64,000 nucleotides of DNA, taken from assembly GCF_003688915.1 (NCBI RefSeq), contig NZ_REFU01000001.1, positions 2,914,001 to 2,978,000 on the forward strand, given 5' to 3'. A model generated the notes under the pieces. That model ran no database searches. It saw only the letters and a program-made list of their open reading frames with translations, and was not told the origin of the DNA. The DNA is from Rhodococcus sp. SBT000017. GTDB lineage: Bacteria; Actinomycetota; Actinomycetes; Mycobacteriales; Mycobacteriaceae. Shown piece by piece: positions 33,701 to 42,344 of the stretch. Position 1 is the stretch's first letter; every line of letters starts with the position of its first letter. The position numbers and the translations under genes are program-made.

Positions 33701-34833
33701 TGGTTGTTCCCGAGCAGTGCACGGAATTCGTCGGCCCGCATGGCCCAAGTGTTGTTCTCGGCGTACGACGTGCACGCGGCGATGACGCCTGAATCGCTGG
33801 CCTGCGCCAGTGCGTCGTGCACTTCGGAAGCGAACTCCACCGCGCCTGTGGCCGTTCGCACGTTCTCGGATTCGAGCCAGGTCATGGATGGCAGCGCGGT
33901 CGATACCACCACCTTGCCGCACGCGAGGTACTCGAAAGCCTTGAGCGGGAAGCTGGAACGATTGAATTCGGACAACTCGTACGGGATCAACCCCACCGCG
34001 CAATGCTGAATGACTGCTTCGAGGTCGGGTCCTGAGCGAGGTGGAAGCCAGTGAAAGTTGGCGTGCGCGCGCAGTTGCTCGAATTGAACCTGCTTGGAGA
34101 AAGTGGGCTGAACCTGACCGACACCGACAACGGACACCCCTGATTCCACGACTGCCTGCATCAGATTCAAGTCGATGCGATCGGACACCATGCCCACGAA
34201 CACCGCCCGTGGGTGGGCAACATCAGACAATTCAGCAGGTTCATCCCACTGCTGTTCCGGGATGTGGCAACCAGCGGGAATGATCCGAGAGCGAACACCT
34301 CGGCGTAACAGGATGCTTCGCAGGACAGGCGATACGACAACTACGTTGTGTGCTCGACGGATCGTAGAGCGAAAGCGGCTCTGCACCACTTCTTTCGGAA
34401 TGCCGATCAGGTTCGATGCAGCCGCGTAATCGTCTTTAATCAGCGACACCGAACGGCGGGCAGGGAAGAGTCGCTTGGTGACCGGATTGACGGCGATGAA
34501 CACCGACTGAAAGCGAACCGTACGCAACCTCGCGAAGATGCCGATCCAGATCTGCAACGCGATCAGAAGGCCTGACAGTGGGTACAGCAATCGCCGGGAT
34601 CCGAGGGGGAGCGTGGCGGGAGTGAAGGTGGTCACGCCATCGGCGTTCGTGGAGCCGAACCCGAACGTGCGCTTGTCTTTACCCGGCCTTCGCAGGAGAG
34701 GCGTCGGAGGTTCCACATACAGGATGGGGTTGCTGGTAGCCAATGCCCGAGCCAATCGTTGGTCGTACAGCTGATGCCCATCGAAGTACATCGAGGCGAA
34801 CACGACCACCGGTCGCGCGGGTTTCGGTGTCAT
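33697..34833 (-). CDS. Glycosyltransferase of GT-B fold
   Basis: Encodes 378 residues. Features are VVVFASMYFDGHQLYDQRLA at the N-terminus, VSLIKDDYAAAS, and in the C-terminal half the donor-site region GLIPYELSEFNRSSFPLKAFEYLACGKVVVS. The same overall pattern is found in TuaH-like transferases. A hydrophobic segment near residue 90 may attach it to the membrane. Coupled by 4-bp overlaps on both sides. The sugar is unknown. Confidence 0.83.
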   Translation of the reverse strand: MTPKPARPVVVFASMYFDGHQLYDQRLARALATSNPILYVEPPTPLLRRPGKDKRTFGFGSTNADGVTTFTPATLPLGSRRLLYPLSGLLIALQIWIGIFARLRTVRFQSVFIAVNPVTKRLFPARRSVSLIKDDYAAASNLIGIPKEVVQSRFRSTIRRAHNVVVVSPVLRSILLRRGVRSRIIPAGCHIPEQQWDEPAELSDVAHPRAVFVGMVSDRIDLNLMQAVVESGVSVVGVGQVQPTFSKQVQFEQLRAHANFHWLPPRSGPDLEAVIQHCAVGLIPYELSEFNRSSFPLKAFEYLACGKVVVSTALPSMTWLESENVRTATGAVEFASEVHDALAQASDSGVIAACTSYAENNTWAMRADEFRALLGNNQ

Positions 34834-35972
34834 GAGCCTGCTCCCGTCAGTCGCTGGATGAGGGGTTCATGGCGGGCGCGCCACGACAAGCTCTGCACCA
34901 GTTTCTGACGATCGGGTTCACTCAACTGGCCTCGCTCCAGCGCCAGGTTCATCGCGCTGACGTAGTCCCCGCCCGGGTCGACGAGAATGCACGAGGCACC
35001 GACGAGTGGTTCAGCACCAAAGGACCCCAAATTCGTTGCCACAACCGGATTTCCGCTGGCCAAGTACTCGTAGATCTTGAGCGGAGACATGGCCTCGGTC
35101 AACGGCGTTCGTCTGTGCGCCATGAAACACACGTCGGCGGACATCAGGAATGCCGCCACTTCGGACCGCGCGATACTACCGACGAGCTCGACTCCCGGTA
35201 TCTCGGCCAACAACGTACCGACCCTCGCGTCTGCGATCACTCCTGCCATGCGGACAGCAATTCCGCTTGCGGCCAACTGCGCCACGGCTGTTACATCGAT
35301 TCGACCGTCGATGGTCCCGGCGTAGGCAGCCACCGGAGTCCGAGTGTCACTCCTCCCTGACCTCAGCGAGAGTCCCCACAGCTCGGAGTCGACACCATTG
35401 GGGATCACGAAACCACGACCGGTCGGTGCGATGCGATCGAGCAGAACGTCGGAGACTGCGTAGACGTCCATACCGCTCTTGGAGATCTGCTTGTACGCCT
35501 CTCTGAGCAATGGTGCCTGCGCTGCTTTGTACGGAATAGCCGATTCGTCGTCTTGGGCATAGAAGCACACCGACTCGGCCCATCGATGGTCACCGTACGC
35601 CGCGTGATAGATGTTGAACGTAACCAAGGCCGGTGACTGCAGTCGATGCCGCAACGCACCGAATGCCAACTGCCGGTCGTACATTCGATAGCGCCGCTCG
35701 ATGGCAGCGACCGATGTAGGGATGGGTGTGGTGAGGACCGCCGGACTCACCGATCGGAGAAAGGCAGTATGTGGGGCCTTGGCAGCGCCCGCATACAAGG
35801 TTTTGAGCTTGGATGGCAGTCCGCGTGGATGATCTGCCACCATCACCCGTCGAATGCGCTCGTCACCGAGGAGGGAGAGTATGGTCTGATCGGCGGTGGA
35901 GTAGAAGCCCCGGCGGACGCTGTCTGCCCACGTGTCCGACACCATCGCAACGACGGCGTCCGTACCGATCAC
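34830..35972 (-). CDS. Glycosyltransferase of GT-B fold (TuaH-like)
   Basis: Encodes 380 residues from GTG 35972, which overlaps the upstream stop as GTGA; ATG 35945 is an alternative. It parallels its neighbour at 33697: an N-terminal domain with FYAQDDESAIPYK, then PNGVDSELWG and the donor-site motif MSPLKIYEYLASGNPVVATN. The two adjacent transferases probably arose from a common ancestor and act in successive steps. Donor and acceptor are unknown. Confidence 0.83.
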   Translation of the reverse strand: MIGTDAVVAMVSDTWADSVRRGFYSTADQTILSLLGDERIRRVMVADHPRGLPSKLKTLYAGAAKAPHTAFLRSVSPAVLTTPIPTSVAAIERRYRMYDRQLAFGALRHRLQSPALVTFNIYHAAYGDHRWAESVCFYAQDDESAIPYKAAQAPLLREAYKQISKSGMDVYAVSDVLLDRIAPTGRGFVIPNGVDSELWGLSLRSGRSDTRTPVAAYAGTIDGRIDVTAVAQLAASGIAVRMAGVIADARVGTLLAEIPGVELVGSIARSEVAAFLMSADVCFMAHRRTPLTEAMSPLKIYEYLASGNPVVATNLGSFGAEPLVGASCILVDPGGDYVSAMNLALERGQLSEPDRQKLVQSLSWRARHEPLIQRLTGAGS

Positions 35973-37336
35973 TGTTCCACTCGCTGTGTCGGGCGGCTGC
36001 GCAAGGCCGAACTGCGCTGGGCAGCCATATCGACCGCAGGACTGTCTGTTCGGTAGGCGAGCGACCACAACAGAGCAAAGACGATGAACAGCAGGAACGC
36101 AGCCTGCTGGAAGGCAAACATGTCGAACACCGTGGTGGAGACAACCAAGGATGCGAATGCACCTGACAGCGCGAACACGAGGTCGCGTTCTGCCGCCGTT
36201 CTGACGTTCCTGAATGCCAGCGTGGCTCCGATGATTCCGCCGACGACGATGGCCATGATTCCGAGTACCCCTACGATACCCCCACTGATGATGGTGCCCA
36301 GCCACACGTTGTCCAGGTACTGGGTTCTATCGGGCATCGTTGCCGCAAAACCAGAGCCGAGCACCGGGTTCTGACGGAACAGATCACCCGTGTAGGCGTA
36401 ATCGTCGGTACGGGAGGTAATACTGTCATCCTCCGAAGCTCCGACGAACAGCTTGACTATGGCATCGAACAACTCGGGTACCGAGACGTAGTAGATAAGC
36501 ACGGCAATTCCAAGAAGTATTGCTGCAGCAAAGATTTCGCGAACCTTGAGCGCGAACAAGTAGACGACGGCAGATGCCACCACGGCTACGATCGCAGTCC
36601 GCGAGACACTTGCCGGAATCGCGAGAATCATTACAACCAGCGAGATGCCGGAATACATACGCACGTTTCGGGTCGAACCGAAACGAAAAAAGTGTGCCGC
36701 AATCGGAAACATTGTGGCGACGACAACAGAGAACTCGATGGGATGATCCGAGGTACCCAACACGCGAGTGAATCCATCCCTGATGGCAAGCGTTTTCTCT
36801 ACCTTCAGCACGAACCCCGGGGGCTGCAGGAGATACTTGAGGTCGATATCCGAAACACCCTGAAGCACACCGACAATAGCCGCATATGTCGCTCCGATAA
36901 GCATAGCTCCGAGAACGAAGTTCCGTGCGCGCACTGTTGTTATTCGAGTCATGATGAAGACCGCAACCCCTACGAACGCCACCGTGCTCATCACCGTGCG
37001 AAGTACCGTGGCGTCCTGCTCGGTATCCAGTCCATTCTCGAATGTACGAGCGAGGACGAAAATCCGGCTCAGGCAGAAGATCATGACGATCGCGACGCCT
37101 GCGTGCAGAAGACCATCGCGGGTGAACATGACTTTCCCGTTCACGAAGGTCAGAACTACCAATCCGGCCATAACGTAGGCGAGCATTTTGGCCGGCGAGC
37201 CATTGGATCGCAGAGGCCCGGCCAGCACTACGACAGTAGGTAGGAGAAACAGGGTCAGCCCCATGGATGCCGCCAGCCAAGGCCTTTGGCCACCGGAGGC
37301 AAAGTCTGCTAAGGCGGGCCTTCTACCTGTAGGCAC
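35969..37336 (-). CDS. O-antigen ligase/Wzy-type membrane protein (second copy)
   Basis: Encodes 455 residues from GTG 37336 (ATG 37264 is an alternative). It has about 10-12 membrane spans and a large late loop with TSRTDDYAYTGDLFRQNPVLGSG, the Wzy_C/O-antigen-ligase pattern. It overlaps the chain-length-type gene by 14 bp and the following transferase by 4 bp, so it is co-translated with them. With the protein at 28628-29887 this gives two polymerase/ligase candidates; one may polymerise and the other ligate. Confidence 0.8.
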   Translation of the reverse strand: MPTGRRPALADFASGGQRPWLAASMGLTLFLLPTVVVLAGPLRSNGSPAKMLAYVMAGLVVLTFVNGKVMFTRDGLLHAGVAIVMIFCLSRIFVLARTFENGLDTEQDATVLRTVMSTVAFVGVAVFIMTRITTVRARNFVLGAMLIGATYAAIVGVLQGVSDIDLKYLLQPPGFVLKVEKTLAIRDGFTRVLGTSDHPIEFSVVVATMFPIAAHFFRFGSTRNVRMYSGISLVVMILAIPASVSRTAIVAVVASAVVYLFALKVREIFAAAILLGIAVLIYYVSVPELFDAIVKLFVGASEDDSITSRTDDYAYTGDLFRQNPVLGSGFAATMPDRTQYLDNVWLGTIISGGIVGVLGIMAIVVGGIIGATLAFRNVRTAAERDLVFALSGAFASLVVSTTVFDMFAFQQAAFLLFIVFALLWSLAYRTDSPAVDMAAQRSSALRSRPTQRVEQ

Positions 37337-38069
37337 GGTCTCGGCGATCCAGGTGCATCTCGGAGTCAGTACCGTCGTCTGCCAGCTCCTCCGTGTCGCG
37401 TATTCCCTTTCCATCCTTCCTTCGACTGCGTCCGATCCTGACGACGACGGCGTCGAACAGCACCGACGCGACCACGGCTCCCGCGAGCCCGGCAACAGCC
37501 AATGTTGCAGTCTCCCGCGTCCTACCGGGAAGTCCACCGACGGGTTCGGGAACGGCCGACAGAGGGAATGCAGTTATCAATCGCGTGTCTGGAACACCTG
37601 CCTGCGCCTGGATTCCGCGCAAAGTTTGGTCGGACTGCTGGGCCACCAGATTGACTGTGTCGAACACGCCTTGCGCGCTCGGCCCCTGCGCACTCACCAC
37701 CACGATCGGCAGCTGGCCGGCATTGGGAAGGTTGAAAACCTCCGACGAGTAGCTCCCAGATCCGCCCGCGGCCCGCACCTGGGATTGAACCGACGCATCC
37801 CGAAGACCAATGGCCAGTAGGTTGGCCAGTAGTGATACGCCGCCCGCATCCTGAAGACCGTTGGAGACCTGGAACACCGGATCGCTGGGGCTCGATTGAA
37901 CGGCGACATCCTTCACGCTCGGGCTGACAAGCCCCACTGACACACTCGTGTAGTACTGAGGCTTAACGCCGCTGTACGCCTGGTATGCGAAGAATGCGGT
38001 AATCAACGCAAGCGGGATGAACACGTACCAGCGCTTGGCGGTAATTCTCGCTACATCGAACAAATCCAC
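37323..38069 (-). CDS. Wzz/chain-length-determinant-type membrane protein
   Basis: Encodes 248 residues with two membrane spans: about 16-33 (VFIPLALITAFFAYQAYSG) and about 192-212. The extracytoplasmic domain between them is about 160 residues, and the C-terminal cytosolic tail is charged (IRDTEELADDG). This is the polysaccharide co-polymerase layout. The Wzc-type kinase domain and Walker motifs are absent, and no separate BY-kinase or phosphatase was found in the window. It probably sets polymer length together with the adjacent polymerase. Confidence 0.75.
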   Translation of the reverse strand: MDLFDVARITAKRWYVFIPLALITAFFAYQAYSGVKPQYYTSVSVGLVSPSVKDVAVQSSPSDPVFQVSNGLQDAGGVSLLANLLAIGLRDASVQSQVRAAGGSGSYSSEVFNLPNAGQLPIVVVSAQGPSAQGVFDTVNLVAQQSDQTLRGIQAQAGVPDTRLITAFPLSAVPEPVGGLPGRTRETATLAVAGLAGAVVASVLFDAVVVRIGRSRRKDGKGIRDTEELADDGTDSEMHLDRRDRAYR

Positions 38070-38199
38070 GATCTCAATACCCTTCGCGAGTGACCATCAG
38101 AACGCCGAGGAAACTGGTCTGTAGTCGACCGCTGGGACAGTACCCGAATACTTTGCAGTTCTCAGTACGAGCATTTGTGTTTGTGTACAAGCACAACCC

Positions 38200-39003
38200 T
38201 CATCTGCGGAGGGCTGCCCGTAGCCGAGCCTTCGCGGAGAACGCTGCGACAAGGACGAACCTGGGTCCGGTGACCAAGTATCGGTGGGCCAATCGCCTGG
38301 GCTCCTGCCACAGGCGAAACACCCACTCGAAACCGAGATTCTGCACCAACTTCGGTGCCCGTCTCTTGGTCCCCGCAGCGAAGTCCACCGCGGCACCGGT
38401 GCCGAGATAGACCCCACCGGGAAGAAGCTCACGCCAATGCAGAAACCACGATTCCTGGCGCGGAAATCCCATACACAGAAACACCAACGACGGCTGCAGT
38501 TCGGTCAGTCTCAGTACCGCTGCCTTGCCCGCAGGATCCTGTGGACCGGTGAGCATCGGTAGGTCGACGGCCTCGATCATGGTGCCGGGATGTTCCGCTC
38601 GGAGGCGCTGGACAGCGGCCTCCGCCACACCCTCCATCCCTCCGACGAGTGCGATGCTCCAGGCTTTCTCCCGCGAGAGCCGCGCAGCCATAGGGAGCAG
38701 ATCCGCACCCGTGTGTCGGTGAACCGAACGAACCCCGAGCAGGCGAAGCAGACCGACGAGCGGCATCCCGTCGACGAGTCGCAGCGATGCCGCCTCCACA
38801 GCCTGCCGTGCCGCGGGAGATCGGTTCAACTGCAGAATCTGATCGACATTGGGAGTTACCACGAGATGCGCATCACCGCCTGCTATCAAGTCACAAATAG
38901 CGTCGATCAGTTCATCCAGGGCACCGGTGAACAGGTCCAGCTGTGAATCGATCTGAGCCGAACCGTCTTCCGCCAGAGTTAACAGTGTTGTTGCTTGACC
39001 CAT
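38200..39003 (-). CDS. WecG/TagA/CpsF-family glycosyltransferase
   Basis: Encodes 267 residues; start 39003 has CGGGGG upstream. GT26 signatures are visible: HLVVTPNVDQILQLNRS with the conserved Thr/Asn, LRLVDGMPLVGLLRLLG with the catalytic-region Asp, and FLCMGFPRQESWFLH. VYLGTGAAVDFAAGTKRRAPK is the usual C-terminal element. Such enzymes add N-acetylmannosamine-type or related sugars to lipid-linked intermediates, often as the second step. It lies about 130 bp before the chain-length-type gene and may start the long minus-strand operon. Confidence 0.9.
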   Translation of the reverse strand: MGQATTLLTLAEDGSAQIDSQLDLFTGALDELIDAICDLIAGGDAHLVVTPNVDQILQLNRSPAARQAVEAASLRLVDGMPLVGLLRLLGVRSVHRHTGADLLPMAARLSREKAWSIALVGGMEGVAEAAVQRLRAEHPGTMIEAVDLPMLTGPQDPAGKAAVLRLTELQPSLVFLCMGFPRQESWFLHWRELLPGGVYLGTGAAVDFAAGTKRRAPKLVQNLGFEWVFRLWQEPRRLAHRYLVTGPRFVLVAAFSAKARLRAALRR

Positions 39004-39316
39004 TACCCCCGGTAACCTTTCACGCACGAACAATGCAGCCATGTTCGAACCTACTAACACAACGTGCAGCATCCAGCAATAATCCGATTGAACGAACAGA
39101 CGAGGCTTCGTGTGCGCCCATTGCACCGCTTCGGCCATGCAGCCATCCGGATGCTGTCTCATTAAACCACCCCCGAAGAGTGCCTGCAGTTCTCGAATTC
39201 TTCGCTTTACTAAAGGATCTGCCGTGCAGAGCGGAACTTCCCTGCACCTGTCATAATCTCCAAAGCAACTGCACGTTGTTCACATCTATCCGAGTTCGAG
39301 GAAGCTGCCTACGCCG
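39004..39316. promoter_or_regulatory. Divergent intergenic region, probable bidirectional promoter
   Basis: The 313 bp between the divergent WecG-like and GT2 genes are less G+C-rich than their surroundings. No coding frame resembles a protein family. It should hold the promoter for the long minus-strand operon (22064-39003) and for the plus-strand GT2 gene. No operator symmetry stands out. Confidence 0.5.
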
Positions 39317-40168
39317 ATGCCTTCTGCCGTCGTCATACCTGCCCACAACGAGGGGTCGGTAATCGAGCGCTGCATACGCACTTTGCTGGCGAGCGCCGAT
39401 ACGGATGAGTTCCATGTGTGTGTGGTTTCCAACGGGTCGTCGGATAACACTGTGGCGCAGGCCAAGTCGGTGTTGCAGGATTGGCCACTTTCGACTGTTG
39501 TGGACATCGATGTCCCGTCCAAGATCGAGGCATTGCGCGCCGGCGATCGAGCAATGTCGCACTATCCCAGGGTGTACCTGGATGCCGACATACAGATGAC
39601 GACCGAAACCCTGCGGGCATTGGTCAACGACCTGGAGGCGACCGACTCTCCTGCTGTCGCTGCGCCCAAGCTGGTGGTCGACTGGCGGCATTCCACCTGG
39701 CCGGTGCGCGCGTATCACAAGGTCTGGGTCCGCTTGCCGTACGTGGAAGAAGGGGTCATCGGATCGGGTGTTTACGCCGTGAATCGTGCCGGAGGAGACC
39801 GAATCGGCATGTTTCCCGATGTCGTCAACGACGACGCCTACGTGCGCGGATTGTTCAGCGAGAGCGAAAGATTGAGCACAGAAGGCGAATTCGTCTCTGT
39901 CGCTCCAGTGTCACTGCGTGCTCTGATTCGACGGCGTGCGCGAACCGAATTGGGGAACAAGCAGGTCGACACCATCATCACTGGTTCCGGCACCAGCAGC
40001 ACACGCGAGTCGCTCCTGCGAGTAGCGCGGTCGAAGGACATTCGGTTGGCCGAGGTCGTGACCTACGTTGGCATTACCCTGGCCGCGAAAGTGCTTGCGG
40101 CTTACCGGAAGCAGCGAGGCACTGACGGGCAATGGTCGATGGACATGTCGTCTCGCAACTTGAGCTGA
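39317..40168 (+). CDS. Family 2 glycosyltransferase
   Basis: Encodes 283 residues. The GT-A domain begins SAVVIPAHNEGSVIERCIR, followed by VVSNGSSDNTVAQA and the metal-binding VYLDADIQM (DxD). FPDVVNDDAYVRGLF supplies the later acidic motif. It is one of only three plus-strand genes in the locus. It is convergent with the GT2 at 40170, with a single base between stops. Donor and acceptor are unknown. Confidence 0.87.
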   Translation: MPSAVVIPAHNEGSVIERCIRTLLASADTDEFHVCVVSNGSSDNTVAQAKSVLQDWPLSTVVDIDVPSKIEALRAGDRAMSHYPRVYLDADIQMTTETLRALVNDLEATDSPAVAAPKLVVDWRHSTWPVRAYHKVWVRLPYVEEGVIGSGVYAVNRAGGDRIGMFPDVVNDDAYVRGLFSESERLSTEGEFVSVAPVSLRALIRRRARTELGNKQVDTIITGSGTSSTRESLLRVARSKDIRLAEVVTYVGITLAAKVLAAYRKQRGTDGQWSMDMSSRNLS

Positions 40169-40169
40169 C

Positions 40170-41117
40170 TCACCAGCCGTCTTTCCACTCGGCGCGACGC
40201 TTCCACAGATCCAACCACCCACCACCTGTTTTGCGCGTCACCCGTTCCCCGAGTCCCCGCAGGCAAACACCCGCCTGCAGGAAGGCGGATTCGACCACGA
40301 CCATCAGTCCACTGTGCGACTTTCGAATCAGGCTGGCTTTGCCGCGAAACAGCAGAATCTGCTTCGCCACTCTGGAGGATGACGATGCGCCGAGCGCGTG
40401 TACGGCATGTGCTGCAGGCGTGACCGAGGGGCGGAAACCCAAGTCCCACGCCCGCTTGCAGAGATCTGCATCTTCGCCGTACATGAAAAAGCGTGGGTCG
40501 AATCCTTCGAGGCGGTCCCAGAGCGTGCGATCTGCCAGCAGCAGGCAACCTGTGACTATTCCCACTTCACGAACGCTGTCGCGCTTCCACTTTCCCAGGC
40601 CTTCCGGGTTGAACACCGAACTGCGCGCGAACACGGTGGACAGCCCAGTAGCGAAGCAGAACAGGCTCCACGTCGTCTGGTGACCGAAGCAGGAACCGTA
40701 GTCCAAATTTCCTTGGGGGTCGGTAATTCGTCCACCCACAATTCCGCGGGCCGGATTTTCGTCCAGAAACGCCAACAATTCGTCCACGGCACCTTCGTCG
40801 ACGATCGCATCGGGGTTGAGCAACAACACGGTTCGGCCCGTGGACTGCGTGACGGCCAAGTTGCAGGCTCTTCCGAAACCGATGTTCTCGTCCAGGAAGG
40901 TCACCTTCGCATCGGGGCCTGCCCAAGACAGCAGGTCGTCTCGATCCAACACTGTCGAGGCGTTGTCGACGACTATCAGCTCAGTGGAACTGCGCGTAGC
41001 GCCTCTCGGTAACGCGGACAGCGCCTTCTTGGTCCATTCTTCGGCGTTGTAAGTCACCATCACCACCGACACGTCGACGGCACCGACGGTGGACTCGGAC
41101 TGGGTCGACGTATTCAT
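40170..41117 (-). CDS. Rhamnosyltransferase-like family 2 glycosyltransferase
   Basis: Encodes 315 residues. VDVSVVMVTYNAEEWTKKAL, VDNASTVLD, ENIGFGRACNLAV and LLNPDAIVD are the WcaA/RfbF-like GT2 signatures, and FFMYGEDADLCKRAWDLGF is the typical GT2 acceptor-side motif of rhamnosyltransferase-like members. Its first 137 bp are overlapped by the open frame of the upstream transferase, which is unusual in a locus otherwise linked by 4-bp overlaps. AGGAGA lies about 11 nt before ATG 41117. Confidence 0.87.
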   Translation of the reverse strand: MNTSTQSESTVGAVDVSVVMVTYNAEEWTKKALSALPRGATRSSTELIVVDNASTVLDRDDLLSWAGPDAKVTFLDENIGFGRACNLAVTQSTGRTVLLLNPDAIVDEGAVDELLAFLDENPARGIVGGRITDPQGNLDYGSCFGHQTTWSLFCFATGLSTVFARSSVFNPEGLGKWKRDSVREVGIVTGCLLLADRTLWDRLEGFDPRFFMYGEDADLCKRAWDLGFRPSVTPAAHAVHALGASSSSRVAKQILLFRGKASLIRKSHSGLMVVVESAFLQAGVCLRGLGERVTRKTGGGWLDLWKRRAEWKDGW

Positions 41118-42306
41118 GGTGTTCCGTTCTCCTGAATCTCGGCTGGGCGGCTACCACCCAAGGGGAAACCACGATGGGTAGATCGATTTCTGGGTGCAGC
41201 GCCGCGAGAATGCGACCGGCTACTTGCGGCCATGTGAACATGGCAGCCCTGACGCTGGCTCGTTGCCCGCAACTCCGCGCAGTGGCTGGATCAGCCATCG
41301 ACACCATGGCATCGAAGATGGCGCCGTCGTCGAAAGGATCTACTATGAGTCCTGCATCTCCGACGAAATCAGCTGAACCGCCGCGATTTCCAGCGATGGA
41401 ACCTACCCCGACTGCCGCGGCCTCCACGAACACCACGCCCCCGGGTTCATGAACGGACGGCATCGCGAAGCACGTGGCTCGGTCGTAAAGTTTCTGCAGT
41501 CGCGCAAGGTCGGAAGCGTCGTTCCGGTACAGGCGACCATGTGTGGTCACACCGTCCTGTTCGATCGGTGGATGCCCTCCGACTACGTCCAGGGTTGCTT
41601 CCGGGATGCGCTCACGCAAGGAAGCAAAGGCCGCAAGCACGCGAGCACCGTTCTTCCGATTCCAGTCCAGCCCGATGAAGAGGAACCTGGGCACGCTCCA
41701 ATCTCGCTCGACAGTACGAACCTTTTCGTGCGTCCCGGCGCCCACGACAACAACCCGAGACGACGGCACGCCATAGTCACGTATCACGGACTCGGCCGCC
41801 CATGTCGTTGTCATGCAACACATTTGCGCACCGAGGTAAATACGTCGCTGCTGCTCCACCCTGAACGCACGATCCGATTCGCGCATCGCCATCCAGACCG
41901 GGTATTCCATGGCGACGGCCTGCTGCACGGTCATATCGTCGTAGACGACGTACGGGATGCCGGCCGGGATATCGTATCCAGTTCCGAGAGCAACGATCGC
42001 ATCGATTTCCTCGAGCTCTCGGCGACGAGCCAGGACTGATCCGCGAACCTTCGCCGTCAACTTGGCCAGATGCGCACCGCTGTACGTTTCACGCGCTTGC
42101 GCAGCGCTCGGAATCGATCGCCGTGACGCGAGATGAGCAACGGCGTCGACCGCCGCCACCGCTCGATCGATGTTGGTCGGTGGTGCTGCTTTCAGCGCGA
42201 CCGCGGACAGCCCGAGTTCTCGGATGGCCGAGAGCACCCCGAACGGGGTACCGGAGCGCGCCGTCGGGTCTTCCGCGTCGCCAGCGAATGCAACGCCTAC
42301 TCGCAT
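40981..42306 (-). CDS. Family 4-type glycosyltransferase with an abnormal 3' end
   Basis: The frame encodes 441 residues. The GT-B core is recognisable: PRFLFIGLDWNRKNGARVL, VVGGHPP, and the donor motif PSVHEPGGVVFVEAAAVGVG. The similarity ends near FTWPQVAGRILAALHP. The last 45 or so residues are Arg-rich and are simply the next gene read in another frame. A normal ATGA junction is present at 41117 but in the wrong frame, so a one-base indel near the 3' end may have removed the proper stop. Start 42306 gives MRVGVAFAGDAED; a TTG at 42315 has a better-placed GGAGA. Confidence 0.78.
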   Translation of the reverse strand: MRVGVAFAGDAEDPTARSGTPFGVLSAIRELGLSAVALKAAPPTNIDRAVAAVDAVAHLASRRSIPSAAQARETYSGAHLAKLTAKVRGSVLARRRELEEIDAIVALGTGYDIPAGIPYVVYDDMTVQQAVAMEYPVWMAMRESDRAFRVEQQRRIYLGAQMCCMTTTWAAESVIRDYGVPSSRVVVVGAGTHEKVRTVERDWSVPRFLFIGLDWNRKNGARVLAAFASLRERIPEATLDVVGGHPPIEQDGVTTHGRLYRNDASDLARLQKLYDRATCFAMPSVHEPGGVVFVEAAAVGVGSIAGNRGGSADFVGDAGLIVDPFDDGAIFDAMVSMADPATARSCGQRASVRAAMFTWPQVAGRILAALHPEIDLPIVVSPWVVAAQPRFRRTEHHEYVDPVRVHRRCRRRVGGDGDLQRRRMDQEGAVRVTERRYAQFH

Positions 42307-42344
42307 ATCGTTCAATGTCCTATCTCCTGCTTCGAGCACGTCGA

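Noticed and set aside
32394..33722. Long minus-strand frame of 442 residues overlapping the GT39-like gene
   Set aside because: It has no family features and lies in another frame of a clear polytopic transferase; a G+C-driven shadow.
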